From: Acidobacteriota bacterium
GTDB lineage: Bacteria; Acidobacteriota; UBA6911
Assembly (NCBI GenBank): GCA_016929335.1
Contig: JAFGIY010000150.1
Span: 1-41,226 of the forward strand
DNA: 41,226 nt
Reading direction: 5' to 3'
The position numbers and the translations under genes are program-made. A model generated the notes under the pieces. That model had not been told where the DNA came from. It saw nothing but the letters and a program-made list of their open reading frames with translations, and did no database searches. Position 1 is the stretch's first letter, and each line of letters opens with the position of its first letter. Shown in pieces: positions 34,143-41,226 of the stretch.

Positions 34143-35360
34143 ATGCAAGAAACTCCTCCTCATCTCGGCGGGCACATGGATGTTACCCACATCGACGAAC
34201 AAGTGCTCGACGCGCTGATCGAACGGTTCCGTATCCGTTCCATGATCGACATCGGCTGCGGCCCCGGAGGTATGGTGAAGCTTGCCTTGAAGAAAGGTTT
34301 GAGAGCCGTCGGAGTTGACGGAGATCCCCGTATTCGCGAATTATCCGGATTGGGAGAGGCCTCGCTGATTATTCATGATTTTGCGAAAGGTCCGCTGCAG
34401 ATTGATGAACAATTCGATCTAGCTTGGTCGGTGGAATTCCTCGAACATGTCGATGAAATCTATCAGTCCAACTACATGAACGCTTTTAGAAAGGCAAAAT
34501 ACGCCTTTTGCACGGCCGCTCCGCCGGGCAAACCGGGCTACCATCATGTTAATTGCCGCGACTTTGAGTACTGGCGGGAGGTTTTTCGCATTCACCATCT
34601 CCTATATGACAATAAAACGACGCAGATTCTTCGGAATGCTTCCTCCATGTCTCGAGAGTTCGTGCGGGAAACAGGGATGCTTTTTACTTTAGATGAAGAT
34701 GGGCCCATGGAACGGTACACAGCTCAAATACCCGGCCAGGCAGAATTGCTTGAAGAAGCGGCGCGCCTTATTCAACCAGGAGATCGCGTTCTGGATCTGG
34801 GTGCGGGAAGGTGTGAGGCATCCAGACGATTCGCCCAAGCCGACTGCCGGGTAACCGCGGTCGGAATGCATTTCCATCGATACCTGGATGCTGCGGGATT
34901 GGAGGAGCTTCGCAGCATGGGAGTTAAATTGAAAGATACTTGTTTCGAGGACTTTGATAGCCACGAGGCGTTCGATGCTGTCTGGTGTGCACATATGCTG
35001 GAGCATCAGCGAAATCCCGGCCAGTTCATCGATCGCTGCCTTTCCTTTCTGAGGCCGGGAGGATGGTTGTTTCTAAGTGTGCCACCATTTAAAACGCAGG
35101 TGGTATCTGGTCATCTCTCGGTCTGGTTCCCCGGTCTATTGATCTATAATCTGGTTGTCGCGGGGCTCGATTGCAGCACCATTCACATTAAAAAACTCGG
35201 GTATAATATCGCGGCCTTCGTGCGCAATATACAGGCTCCTCTGCCAAACCTGACGAGCAGTCTTGGTGACATCGAAATGCTTGCAGATCGCTTTCCTTCC
35301 GGACTTGCCTATCAAGGATTCGAAGGAGACTTTACCGAAATCAATTGGCCGCCCAGATGA
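34143..35360 (+). CDS. Protein with two tandem SAM-dependent methyltransferase domains
   Basis: Domain one (about residues 25-165) has the SAM motif MIDIGCGPGGMVKLALKKGL, then VGVDGDPRI and WSVEFLEHVDEIYQSNYMNAF. Domain two (about 205-340) starts GDRVLDLGAGRCEASRRFAQAD and has CAHMLEHQRNPGQFIDRCL and LRPGGWLFLSVPPFK. Both keep the glycine-rich loop and an acidic residue in motif II, so both could bind SAM. A fusion of two complete class I domains in 405 residues is unusual and suggests two methylations of one sugar chain, or one catalytic and one regulatory half. AAGGAT precedes ATG 34143. It is the last gene of the rightward operon. Confidence 0.85.
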   Translation: MQETPPHLGGHMDVTHIDEQVLDALIERFRIRSMIDIGCGPGGMVKLALKKGLRAVGVDGDPRIRELSGLGEASLIIHDFAKGPLQIDEQFDLAWSVEFLEHVDEIYQSNYMNAFRKAKYAFCTAAPPGKPGYHHVNCRDFEYWREVFRIHHLLYDNKTTQILRNASSMSREFVRETGMLFTLDEDGPMERYTAQIPGQAELLEEAARLIQPGDRVLDLGAGRCEASRRFAQADCRVTAVGMHFHRYLDAAGLEELRSMGVKLKDTCFEDFDSHEAFDAVWCAHMLEHQRNPGQFIDRCLSFLRPGGWLFLSVPPFKTQVVSGHLSVWFPGLLIYNLVVAGLDCSTIHIKKLGYNIAAFVRNIQAPLPNLTSSLGDIEMLADRFPSGLAYQGFEGDFTEINWPPR

Positions 35361-35421
35361 TGAATTTTGGATGGGGTCTTTTTGATTGAGGTTGGATAGA
35401 CAGAGCATTTCCGCAGCATCG

Positions 35422-36591
35422 CTATTTCGTAATATAGCTAAGCTGCTCATCCTGATATGGTTTTTCCCGTCTCTGCAGTGCTTCGCGATATACTGCATCC
35501 AGCGCAATTGCGGTTTTGCGCACATCCAGCCGGTCGCGGACGAACTGTTCCCCTTTCGCTCCGCCGGAAACCATTGCCGGGCGGCCGGCTCCAACTGCAG
35601 CAAGAATTCCTTCCGCAAGCGCTTCCGCGGATTCCGGCTCAACAACCGTCCCGCATCCGGCGGCTGAAATAAGCTCCGGAATTCCTCCGACCGCCGTGGC
35701 CACTATCGGAAGCTTCGCCAGCATGGCCTCCAGCAGAATCACCGGCAGGTTGTCCGATCGGCTTGCCAGGACAAAAAGATCGAACGCCGCCAGACGCTCA
35801 TAGGGATTGAGCACTGTTCCGTGAAAGCAGATGCGTCCCGTTTTGGCATCGATGCGCGTCGCTTGAATGCGCAACCGCTCCGCCGCATCTCCATTCCCCA
35901 TGATGTGCAGCTCCACCCCTGGCATCTGTTTCCACACTATCGGCATCGCATCCAGCAGCAGATCCACTCCTTTGCGCGGAGTCAATTCACAGGCTGTTAC
36001 AATCCTCACAGGCGCCGATTCGGGCAGATTCATATCCGCAATCCGCGGATACCGATCCATATCCAGCCCCATCAGGACAACTTGCGGGCAATGCACAGCC
36101 AGGTTCTGCTTCAAGCGGTCCGCCCAGTGGTAGGAATACGTAACAGCCGAGTCGCACAGCTGATAGGCAAGAGAATCCTCAAGATCCACATCGGCCGGAC
36201 GGTTGGCGCCCCAGCCATGGCACGTAATAATGAGCGCATCCGGCTGCGCCCAATGCCCTGCCGCAGCCGCCATCGCGGTATGCGCATGAATCACGAATGA
36301 TCCGCGCGATTTTTTCCGGAAATCCTTCAGACGCGTTCCGCATTGATGGATTTGGTCCGCCTGCCTGTGAAAGAAATCGCCCACGGTCCGGACTCCGATG
36401 CCGTGGTAATCCAGCTCGGAAACAAGCTTCGGATCGGTGCGCCAGAATTCATCCGCATCCGCGCTGATACACACGATTACGTCGTGCTTTAAGCCGCGAG
36501 CCTGTTCAATAGCCGTATCCACCACGTAACGGCCGGCGCCGAACCGCAGCTGCGCAATCAAGTGGACGATTGTCATCGAATCCGAATCCAT
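35422..36591 (-). CDS. GT4-family glycosyltransferase
   Basis: This 389-residue GT-B enzyme has VHLIAQLRFGAGRYVVDTAI at the N-terminus, TPRKGVDLLLDAMPIVWKQM in the second half, and the donor-binding stretch VLASRSDNLPVILLEAMLAK. The PIVATAVGGIPELI motif follows. It transfers a sugar, likely from a nucleotide sugar, to a growing glycan. It is the last gene of the leftward operon (spacing 22 bp from the GT2) and ends 61 bp from the convergent rightward operon. The start may instead be ATG at 36576. Confidence 0.87.
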   Translation of the reverse strand: MDSDSMTIVHLIAQLRFGAGRYVVDTAIEQARGLKHDVIVCISADADEFWRTDPKLVSELDYHGIGVRTVGDFFHRQADQIHQCGTRLKDFRKKSRGSFVIHAHTAMAAAAGHWAQPDALIITCHGWGANRPADVDLEDSLAYQLCDSAVTYSYHWADRLKQNLAVHCPQVVLMGLDMDRYPRIADMNLPESAPVRIVTACELTPRKGVDLLLDAMPIVWKQMPGVELHIMGNGDAAERLRIQATRIDAKTGRICFHGTVLNPYERLAAFDLFVLASRSDNLPVILLEAMLAKLPIVATAVGGIPELISAAGCGTVVEPESAEALAEGILAAVGAGRPAMVSGGAKGEQFVRDRLDVRKTAIALDAVYREALQRREKPYQDEQLSYITK

Positions 36592-36613
36592 GAAAAACCA
36601 ACTCCCTGATAAT

Positions 36614-37675
36614 TTAATTCAGCAGCGGATAAATAGGCTCCTGATGAGGATCATAGCGGCGAATTTTCGGCTCAATCTCAAAGAAGTATTGCGTCGCCAC
36701 CATCAAGCGGTCATATTTTTCGGCTTCCAGTTGTTCCGGAGGAATCACCGGCCTGCCCAGAAAAGAATCGCCCGCCTTGCGCGTTCCGGAGGAAGTAAAT
36801 GCCGCTATCCGGATATCATTCTCATCCAGGATTCGTGCCAGGCCCCGCGCCGCGGTCCCCATGCCGAATACGGCGACACGGCGAATGCCCTGCTCCTTCA
36901 GAGAGCGCACATAGCCTTGCTCGGCCGGAATCAGCAATGGATCCCATAGGCGTCGATATAGCCGGCAGTTGCCTTCCGCATCGTTTGATTTATGAACCTT
37001 GAGAGTGGCGGACTCACAGTGAACCGCGACGGCATCGGGACAATAAATCACCCTGAATCCCGCAGCCCTGATCTTCAAACATAGATCAATATCTTCGGTC
37101 CCCCATACATAGCGTTCGTCAAATCCTCCGACTTTCTCAAAAACTCCGCGGTCGACACAAAGCATGGCGCCCGATAGCGCAAACCGTTCGCATTTCTCCC
37201 GGATCCGCGCATCCGACGGATTCGCTCCGACGCCGTAATTGGAAGGGTGATCCCACAGCATCTGGCCGATGCCTGCGTGCTGCACTGATTCTTCTCCCGG
37301 AAACAGCAGCTTTCCTCCCGCCACGCCGGTTCCCCGGTCTTCGCGCAATGGCGCAATCAAGTGCTCCAGGCTTTCCCGTTGAAGAAAGACATCGTTGTTT
37401 AGAAACAGCAGCCGCCGGCCTGATGCTTCGCGGGCACAGCGGTTATTGCCGATCGAGAAAGATGAGTTCTGGGCGTTCCGGATCCATTTGAAGCCGCGGA
37501 AAACATGCGCAAAATCACGCAGGCATCCTGTGTCTTCAGTGGAATTATTATCCAGCAGGATCACTTCGTGGTCCAAACCGGCCGCGGCATCCGCCAGCGC
37601 CTGCAGGCATCGCCGCGACAGATCGACATTATTATGAATCAGGATGATTACGCTGAGTTTCTCTGAGTCAAACAT
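36614..37675 (-). CDS. GT2 glycosyltransferase fused to a Rossmann-like C-terminal domain
   Basis: Residues 1-235 are a GT-A domain (LSVIILIHNNVDLSRRCLQA, LLDNNS, LFLNNDVFL, GFDERYVWGTEDIDLCLKI). From about residue 262 a separate domain begins: RRVAVFGMGTAARGLARIL, a GxGxxA nucleotide-binding turn, followed by LGRPVIPPEQL and a terminal strand-helix pair. This tail resembles the N-terminal nucleotide-binding domain of sugar acetyltransferases (PglD_N-like) and CoA-binding domains, and also the C-terminal domain of the regulator upstream. Which ligand it binds is unknown. The 353-residue protein appears complete. Confidence 0.85.
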   Translation of the reverse strand: MFDSEKLSVIILIHNNVDLSRRCLQALADAAAGLDHEVILLDNNSTEDTGCLRDFAHVFRGFKWIRNAQNSSFSIGNNRCAREASGRRLLFLNNDVFLQRESLEHLIAPLREDRGTGVAGGKLLFPGEESVQHAGIGQMLWDHPSNYGVGANPSDARIREKCERFALSGAMLCVDRGVFEKVGGFDERYVWGTEDIDLCLKIRAAGFRVIYCPDAVAVHCESATLKVHKSNDAEGNCRLYRRLWDPLLIPAEQGYVRSLKEQGIRRVAVFGMGTAARGLARILDENDIRIAAFTSSGTRKAGDSFLGRPVIPPEQLEAEKYDRLMVATQYFFEIEPKIRRYDPHQEPIYPLLN

Positions 37676-37697
37676 TCCGGAACTCGCTGCGATCGAT

Positions 37698-38405
37698 CTA
37701 AAGCGGCACCCTATCGCTTTCGAGGTTGTCGGAGACTTCCAGCGGCAGATCTGTTGTCACGCCTTCGGCGGGCTTGGGTTCTGCGCTCCCATCCAGGCGG
37801 ATGAGAGTGATGCCCCGGCTTAAAAGAGGCCGGAGGTTCCGGCAGATATCTTCGGTTCTTTGAGTATCGGCAACTATTACGGCATCCGGAGAAAGGAAGC
37901 GGATCTGAGATGAGTTCAACACCTCGCGGCCGCAGAACTCACTGCCGATCGTTTCGATGCTGTCATCGCAGACTCCGAGGATGCTCGCTCCGGTAAGCTC
38001 CAGTGCGTGGAAGGCAAGCTGCGCCAGGTGCCCGCAGCCGAACAACACTACCCGCTGCATGGCCGAAGGGGATTGACTCAAAATGCGGGCCCGGATCTGC
38101 GCTTTGGCCGCCACAAACATATCCACCATCTCATTGATCAGTTCAAGTTGCAGAGTCTCCAAATGCTTCGTGCCCGCAGAAGTCAGATGGTAGGTTACGC
38201 TTTTAATGGTTTTGCGATGGTATTCCATCAATCCTGTCCGGCACAGCTCCTTCATGTAATTGTTCACCATCGCCACTGAAAGCGAGCAGCGCCCGGCCAA
38301 TTCAGCCTGGGTTATATTGGCATTGGCGGCTACCTCTCTCAGGATATTGAGCTGATTTAGCTTTGGAGATTGAAGATACAGGTTCGGGAGGTCTTTCATT
38401 TGCAT
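37698..38405 (-). CDS. Winged-helix regulator with C-terminal Rossmann-like domain
   Basis: Residues about 12-80 form a MarR/ArsR-like winged helix-turn-helix (QLNILREVAANANITQAELA, then VAMVNNYMKELCRTGLMEY). From residue 115 a Rossmann-like domain begins: MQRVVLFGCGHLAQLAFHAL, then GVCDDS, FCGREVL and VIVADTQRT. The combination recalls the redox sensor Rex in general plan, though the second domain is more like the PglD_N/CoA-binding set. It precedes the two glycosyltransferase genes by 22 bp, and its second domain matches that of the GT2 next to it. Regulation of glycan genes in response to a nucleotide ligand is an inference. The acidic C-terminal tail is low-complexity. Confidence 0.75.
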   Translation of the reverse strand: MQMKDLPNLYLQSPKLNQLNILREVAANANITQAELAGRCSLSVAMVNNYMKELCRTGLMEYHRKTIKSVTYHLTSAGTKHLETLQLELINEMVDMFVAAKAQIRARILSQSPSAMQRVVLFGCGHLAQLAFHALELTGASILGVCDDSIETIGSEFCGREVLNSSQIRFLSPDAVIVADTQRTEDICRNLRPLLSRGITLIRLDGSAEPKPAEGVTTDLPLEVSDNLESDRVPL

Positions 38406-38588
38406 TTCATTTACTCACTCAATGGTTTACTGCGTCCGGCACGCGGCTATGACAAATGCCTCAAGACCCTCATCGACGAAAATAATTGAGATCTTTAAAG
38501 TTCTTTGATTTCGAGTATTCGGGGAGAACAGGGAAGAGATTGGAATTTATTCAGTGGGTGTAATCAACCGCGGCTGATTGGGCTTTTG

Positions 38589-39518
38589 CTACCGTTCACC
38601 GGAGGCAAGGATTGTCTGAAAATGGGGGGGGTCTTCCTCCCGCGCAACCACGCTGATTTCGATTTTCCTGAAACCGGCGTCCTCCAGCCATCGATTGAGA
38701 TCACTTTCCACAAAGCCGAGCCAGCGGTCGCCATAGGAACCGTGCGCTTTCTCAAAGCTATGCTTCAGCAGATCCAATATCAGGATTTGACCTTGAGGCC
38801 GCAGCAGCCTATATGCCGATGCAACCGCGACAGCGGGATCCTCTGCATGATGCAGCGCCTGGCTCAGAATCACAAGATCCACACTTCCGGGATCGATCGG
38901 CGGGTTCTGCAAATCGCCCAGGCGGAATTCCAGATTTTTCAGGCCGTTCTTCTTTGCCTTGGCGGCTCCGTATGCCACGATCTTTTCCGAGTTGTCCACC
39001 GCAATAACCTTTTTGCACCGCCGCGCAAGCAATTCGCTGAGAAGCCCTTCACCCGAGCCAAGATCGGCAACTACCAGCGGCGGCACGATCCGCAGCAACA
39101 AATGCCCGAATCCCTGCCATGAGCGGCCCGGCCCATATACGCGGTCAAACCTGCCTGCCACCTGGTTGAAATAGACTTGCTCTCTCTGCTGTCTTCGCTT
39201 CAGGATGCGCTTCAGATTTATGCGATCACCCGCATACTCCGGCAATTCCCGCGCTCCCTGAAAGGCAAGCTTCAGAAAATCCGCCGCATATTCTTCCGCA
39301 TCCTCATTCCGCTTGTAGTAGGTGCGCTTTCCTTCGCGCCGCGACTGGAGCAGCCCGGAATCCTGCAGCAGCCCGAGATGCGTCGAAATGCGCGACTGCG
39401 CCATGCGCGTGATTTCCTGAAGCTCGTTGACCGAAAGCTCTTCCTTTTCCAGCAGGGAAAGGATTCTCAAGCGTGTCGCGTCCGAGAGGGCACGCAATGA
39501 TTTCAGAATCGATGGCAT
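38589..39518 (-). CDS. ArsR-family regulator fused to a SAM-dependent methyltransferase domain (SahR-like)
   Basis: Residues 1-75 are an ArsR-type winged helix (LRALSDATRLRILSLLEKEE, AQSRISTHLGLLQDSGLL). Residues about 130-260 are a class I methyltransferase domain with VADLGSGEGLLSELLARR, VIAVDNS and LILSQALHHAEDP. ArsR-family SahR proteins regulate the methionine/SAM cycle and respond to S-adenosylhomocysteine. Divergence from ahcY (322 bp between starts) supports that role here. The ATG at 39518 has GGAG six bases upstream; a TTG at 39533 is the alternative. The gene has a run of eight Gs (38624-38631) near its 3' end, a possible slippage site. Enzymatic activity of the methyltransferase domain is not established. 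Confidence 0.9.
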   Translation of the reverse strand: MPSILKSLRALSDATRLRILSLLEKEELSVNELQEITRMAQSRISTHLGLLQDSGLLQSRREGKRTYYKRNEDAEEYAADFLKLAFQGARELPEYAGDRINLKRILKRRQQREQVYFNQVAGRFDRVYGPGRSWQGFGHLLLRIVPPLVVADLGSGEGLLSELLARRCKKVIAVDNSEKIVAYGAAKAKKNGLKNLEFRLGDLQNPPIDPGSVDLVILSQALHHAEDPAVAVASAYRLLRPQGQILILDLLKHSFEKAHGSYGDRWLGFVESDLNRWLEDAGFRKIEISVVAREEDPPHFQTILASGER

Positions 39519-39555
39519 ATTCGGCTCCGTCAAAATAATGGTTGACGTGACGGAG

Positions 39556-39595
39556 CGATATCATATATCATCACATCCGGATTTGTCGATATGAT
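39556..39595. promoter_or_regulatory. Candidate operator: GATAT-N3-ATATC and repeated CGATATNAT
   Basis: The imperfect palindrome GATAT-CAT-ATATC is at 39557-39569. A half-similar word CGATATGAT recurs at 39587-39595, exactly 31 bp (about three helical turns) after CGATATCAT at 39556-39564. Placement 38 bp upstream of the regulator ATG and on the promoter side of ahcY is right for an autoregulated divergent operator. Confidence 0.45.
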
Positions 39596-39696
39596 TTTTT
39601 GATTGAAATGGCCAAAGAAAAGCCTGTCCATCGGCAACCGGAACGCGAATTGGGTTGGTGATTACGCAAGCTAGACAAGAAAACTATCCCATGTGG

Positions 39697-39716
39697 GTCG
39701 CGGCTTCAGCCGCGAC
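39697..39716. repeat. GC-rich REP-like hairpin
   Basis: A nine-base stem (GTCGCGGCT/AGCCGCGAC) with a two-base loop, in the ahcY leader. There is no T-tract, so it is not an intrinsic terminator. Confidence 0.7.
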
Positions 39717-39839
39717 GCGCAATAAATCCCATGTGTAAGAGATATTTATGCATGATTTTCTGTTTGCACCAACATGGTCGCTTTCTTCTCATAATGCGTG
39801 GGCTTCTTAATTGAAATCCTTTGAAAAGGAATGACACCT

Positions 39840-41226
39840 ATGTCAGAAACGACGGTTTTGGCAGATAACAAAACAGAAACAAAAGAGTATTACGTGCGAG
39901 ACATCACTCTGGCCGAATGGGGTCGCAAGGAAATAGAGGTCGCCGAGCAGGAGATGCCCGGTCTCATGGCGGTGCGCGAAAAATACGGCCCTCAAAAGCC
40001 TTTGAAAGGAGCGCGCATCACGGGATCGCTGCATATGACGATCGAGACGGCGGTGCTCATCAAGACCCTGGTCCTGCTCGGCGCTTCCGTGCGCTGGGCA
40101 AGCTGCAATATCTTCAGCACGCAGGATCATGCCGCGGCGGCTGTGGCGGCTTCAGGCGTTCCGGTGTTTGCCTTCAAGGGAGAGTCGCTCGAGCAGTATT
40201 GGGAATTCACGCTGGCGGCGCTGACGCATCCCGGCAATCTGGGACCGCAGCTTGTCATCGACGACGGTGGAGACGCGACGCTGCTCCTTCATAGAGGCTA
40301 CGAAATGGAGCACGGCAGCGATTGGGTGGAAACGCCGAGCGCCAGTCATGAAGAAGAAGTTATCAAAAGCCTTCTGAAAAAATGCGCCCGGGAACGCCCC
40401 GGCTGGTTCACACAGGCTGCCAAAGGGTGGATCGGCGTAAGCGAGGAAACGACTACGGGCGTGCATCGCCTCTATCAGATGCTGGAGGCCGGCAAGCTTC
40501 TGGTTCCCGCCATTAATGTCAACGACTCGGTCACAAAATCAAAATTCGACAACCTCTACGGCTGCCGCGAGTCGCTGGCCGACGGGCTCAAGCGCGCGCT
40601 GGGAGTCATGATAGCCGGCAAAACGGCTGTGGTTTGCGGCTACGGCGACGTGGGCAAAGGCAGCGCTCATTCTCTGCGCGGTTTCGGCGCGCGCGTGATC
40701 GTAACGGAAATCGATCCCATCAATGCGCTTCAAGCCGCGATGGAAGGATTCGAAGTGACGCGCATCGAGGACACGCTCGGCGAGGGAGATATCTATGTAA
40801 CCTGCACCGGCAACTGTGATGTCATCACGCTGGAACATATGCTCAACATGAAAGACCAGGCCATCGTCTGCAATATCGGTCACTTTGACAATGAGATTCA
40901 GGTGGACCGCTTGAACAAAGCGCCCGGCGTAAAGAAGGTCAATATCAAACCGCAGGTCGATCGCTACGACATTCCCGGGAACCGAAGCATTTACCTGCTG
41001 GCCGAAGGCCGCCTCGTCAACCTCGGCTGCGCGGAAGGGCATCCGAGCTTCGTCATGTCCAATTCGTTTACCAACCAGTGTCTCGCACAGTTCGATCTGT
41101 GGGAGCACCGGAACGAGTACAAGCCGGCGGTCTATCGCCTGCCGAAGAAGCTCGACGAGGAAGTGGCCCGGCTGCATCTTGATAAGATCGGAGTGAAGCT
41201 GACCGTCATGACCCGGAAGCAGGCCG
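39840..41226 (+). CDS. ahcY: Adenosylhomocysteinase (SAH hydrolase), 3' end cut by the window
   Basis: AhcY splits S-adenosylhomocysteine to adenosine and homocysteine, relieving product inhibition of methyltransferases. The frame runs open from ATG 39840 to the window edge (462 codons); the usual C-terminal end, with the Lys/Tyr that reach the neighbouring subunit, is just beyond. Visible features are [25 protein letters not shown], the substrate loop with [19 protein letters not shown] and the NAD-binding turn [22 protein letters not shown] and [12 protein letters not shown] follow. An AAGGA SD lies nine bases upstream. The gene is divergent from the SahR-like regulator. Confidence 0.96.
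   Translation, partial: MSETTVLADNKTETKEYYVRDITLAEWGRKEIEVAEQEMPGLMAVREKYGPQKPLKGARITGSLHMTIETAVLIKTLVLLGASVRWASCNIFSTQDHAAAAVAASGVPVFAFKGESLEQYWEFTLAALTHPGNLGPQLVIDDGGDATLLLHRGYEMEHGSDWVETPSASHEEEVIKSLLKKCARERPGWFTQAAKGWIGVSEETTTGVHRLYQMLEAGKLLVPAINVNDSVTKSKFDNLYGCRESLADGLKRALGVMIAGKTAVVCGYGDVGKGSAHSLRGFGARVIVTEIDPINALQAAMEGFEVTRIEDTLGEGDIYVTCTGNCDVITLEHMLNMKDQAIVCNIGHFDNEIQVDRLNKAPGVKKVNIKPQVDRYDIPGNRSIYLLAEGRLVNLGCAEGHPSFVMSNSFTNQCLAQFDLWEHRNEYKPAVYRLPKKLDEEVARLHLDKIGVKLTVMTRKQA

Larger units (their letters stand above)
39519..39839. other. Divergent regulatory region between the SahR-like gene and ahcY
   Basis: This 321-bp region contains an AT-rich candidate operator near the regulator start (39556-39595), a REP-like hairpin (39697-39716) and a long leader before ahcY. 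The ahcY SD (AAGGA) can pair with TCCTT at 39817-39821 in a five-base stem with a UGAA loop. A SAH riboswitch core (CCGAGGRGCGCUGC-like) was searched for and not found. Confidence 0.5.

Noticed and set aside
39519..39839. SAH riboswitch upstream of ahcY
   Set aside because: The conserved core of the SAH riboswitch (CCGAGGRGCGCUGC-like) is absent in the leader; regulation by the divergent SahR-like protein is better supported.
1..41226. CRISPR arrays, phage or insertion sequences
   Set aside because: No regularly spaced repeats, integrase, transposase or capsid-like gene was found; repeats present are hairpins and simple-word patches.

Overview
The window comes from the chromosome of a Gram-negative-type bacterium with about 50% GC. 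It carries a MltD-like murein transglycosylase, a Tat translocase, a periplasmic CtpA-type protease, a membrane succinate dehydrogenase and a large glycan-assembly locus. Gene content and the MacB-type permease pair fit Acidobacteriota or deltaproteobacteria-like lineages, but no rRNA or marker here settles the phylum. I see no rRNA, tRNA, CRISPR array, intact insertion sequence or phage gene. Operons are short and gene starts usually have Shine-Dalgarno (SD) sites.

Layout. (1) 1-7502, mostly minus strand: a 204-bp inverted repeat at the left edge, then hisF, two ATPase-less MacB/FtsX permeases separated by a second long inverted repeat, a LysM lytic transglycosylase, and ctpA. (2) 7503-9824: a divergent promoter region leads rightward to tatA-tatC, which converges on dusB; dusB has an extended -10 promoter that implies an almost leaderless mRNA. 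(3) 9859-11422: an unrecognised helical-protein gene bracketed by GGGAAACGGG-type hairpins, and an Fe/Mn superoxide dismutase. (4) 11845-22035, housekeeping: a class I aminotransferase, the sdhACDB operon, rnhA converging on tatD, tex, a Nudix hydrolase bracketed by simple direct repeats, and a squalene/phytoene synthase-family gene.

(5) 22285-38405, the accessory heart of the window, is a glycan locus. A rightward operon runs from an SDR epimerase and an RfbD-like reductase through two WbsX (GH99-like) proteins, an NHL-type beta-propeller, a GT2, a methyltransferase with a DUF4214-like front end, a GT4 with an extra C-terminal beta domain, a Kps/capsule-synthesis-like protein and a protein with two methyltransferase domains. 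It meets a leftward operon made of a winged-helix regulator with a Rossmann domain, a GT2 that ends in a similar Rossmann domain, and a GT4. The operons encode no flippase, polymerase, ABC exporter or initiating transferase. Many of the proteins are ordinary sugar enzymes with unusual added modules. One roughly 110-residue TPR-like module is shared by the GT2 and the second WbsX protein.

(6) 38589-41226: an ArsR-family regulator fused to a methyltransferase domain is divergent from ahcY (S-adenosylhomocysteine hydrolase), which runs off the right edge. The spacer carries a candidate operator. This is a SahR-like arrangement and probably handles the S-adenosylhomocysteine made by methyltransferases such as those next door.

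The best candidates for something undescribed are the modular glycan locus, the shared domains in it, and the repeat-bracketed orphan gene at 9935-10690.
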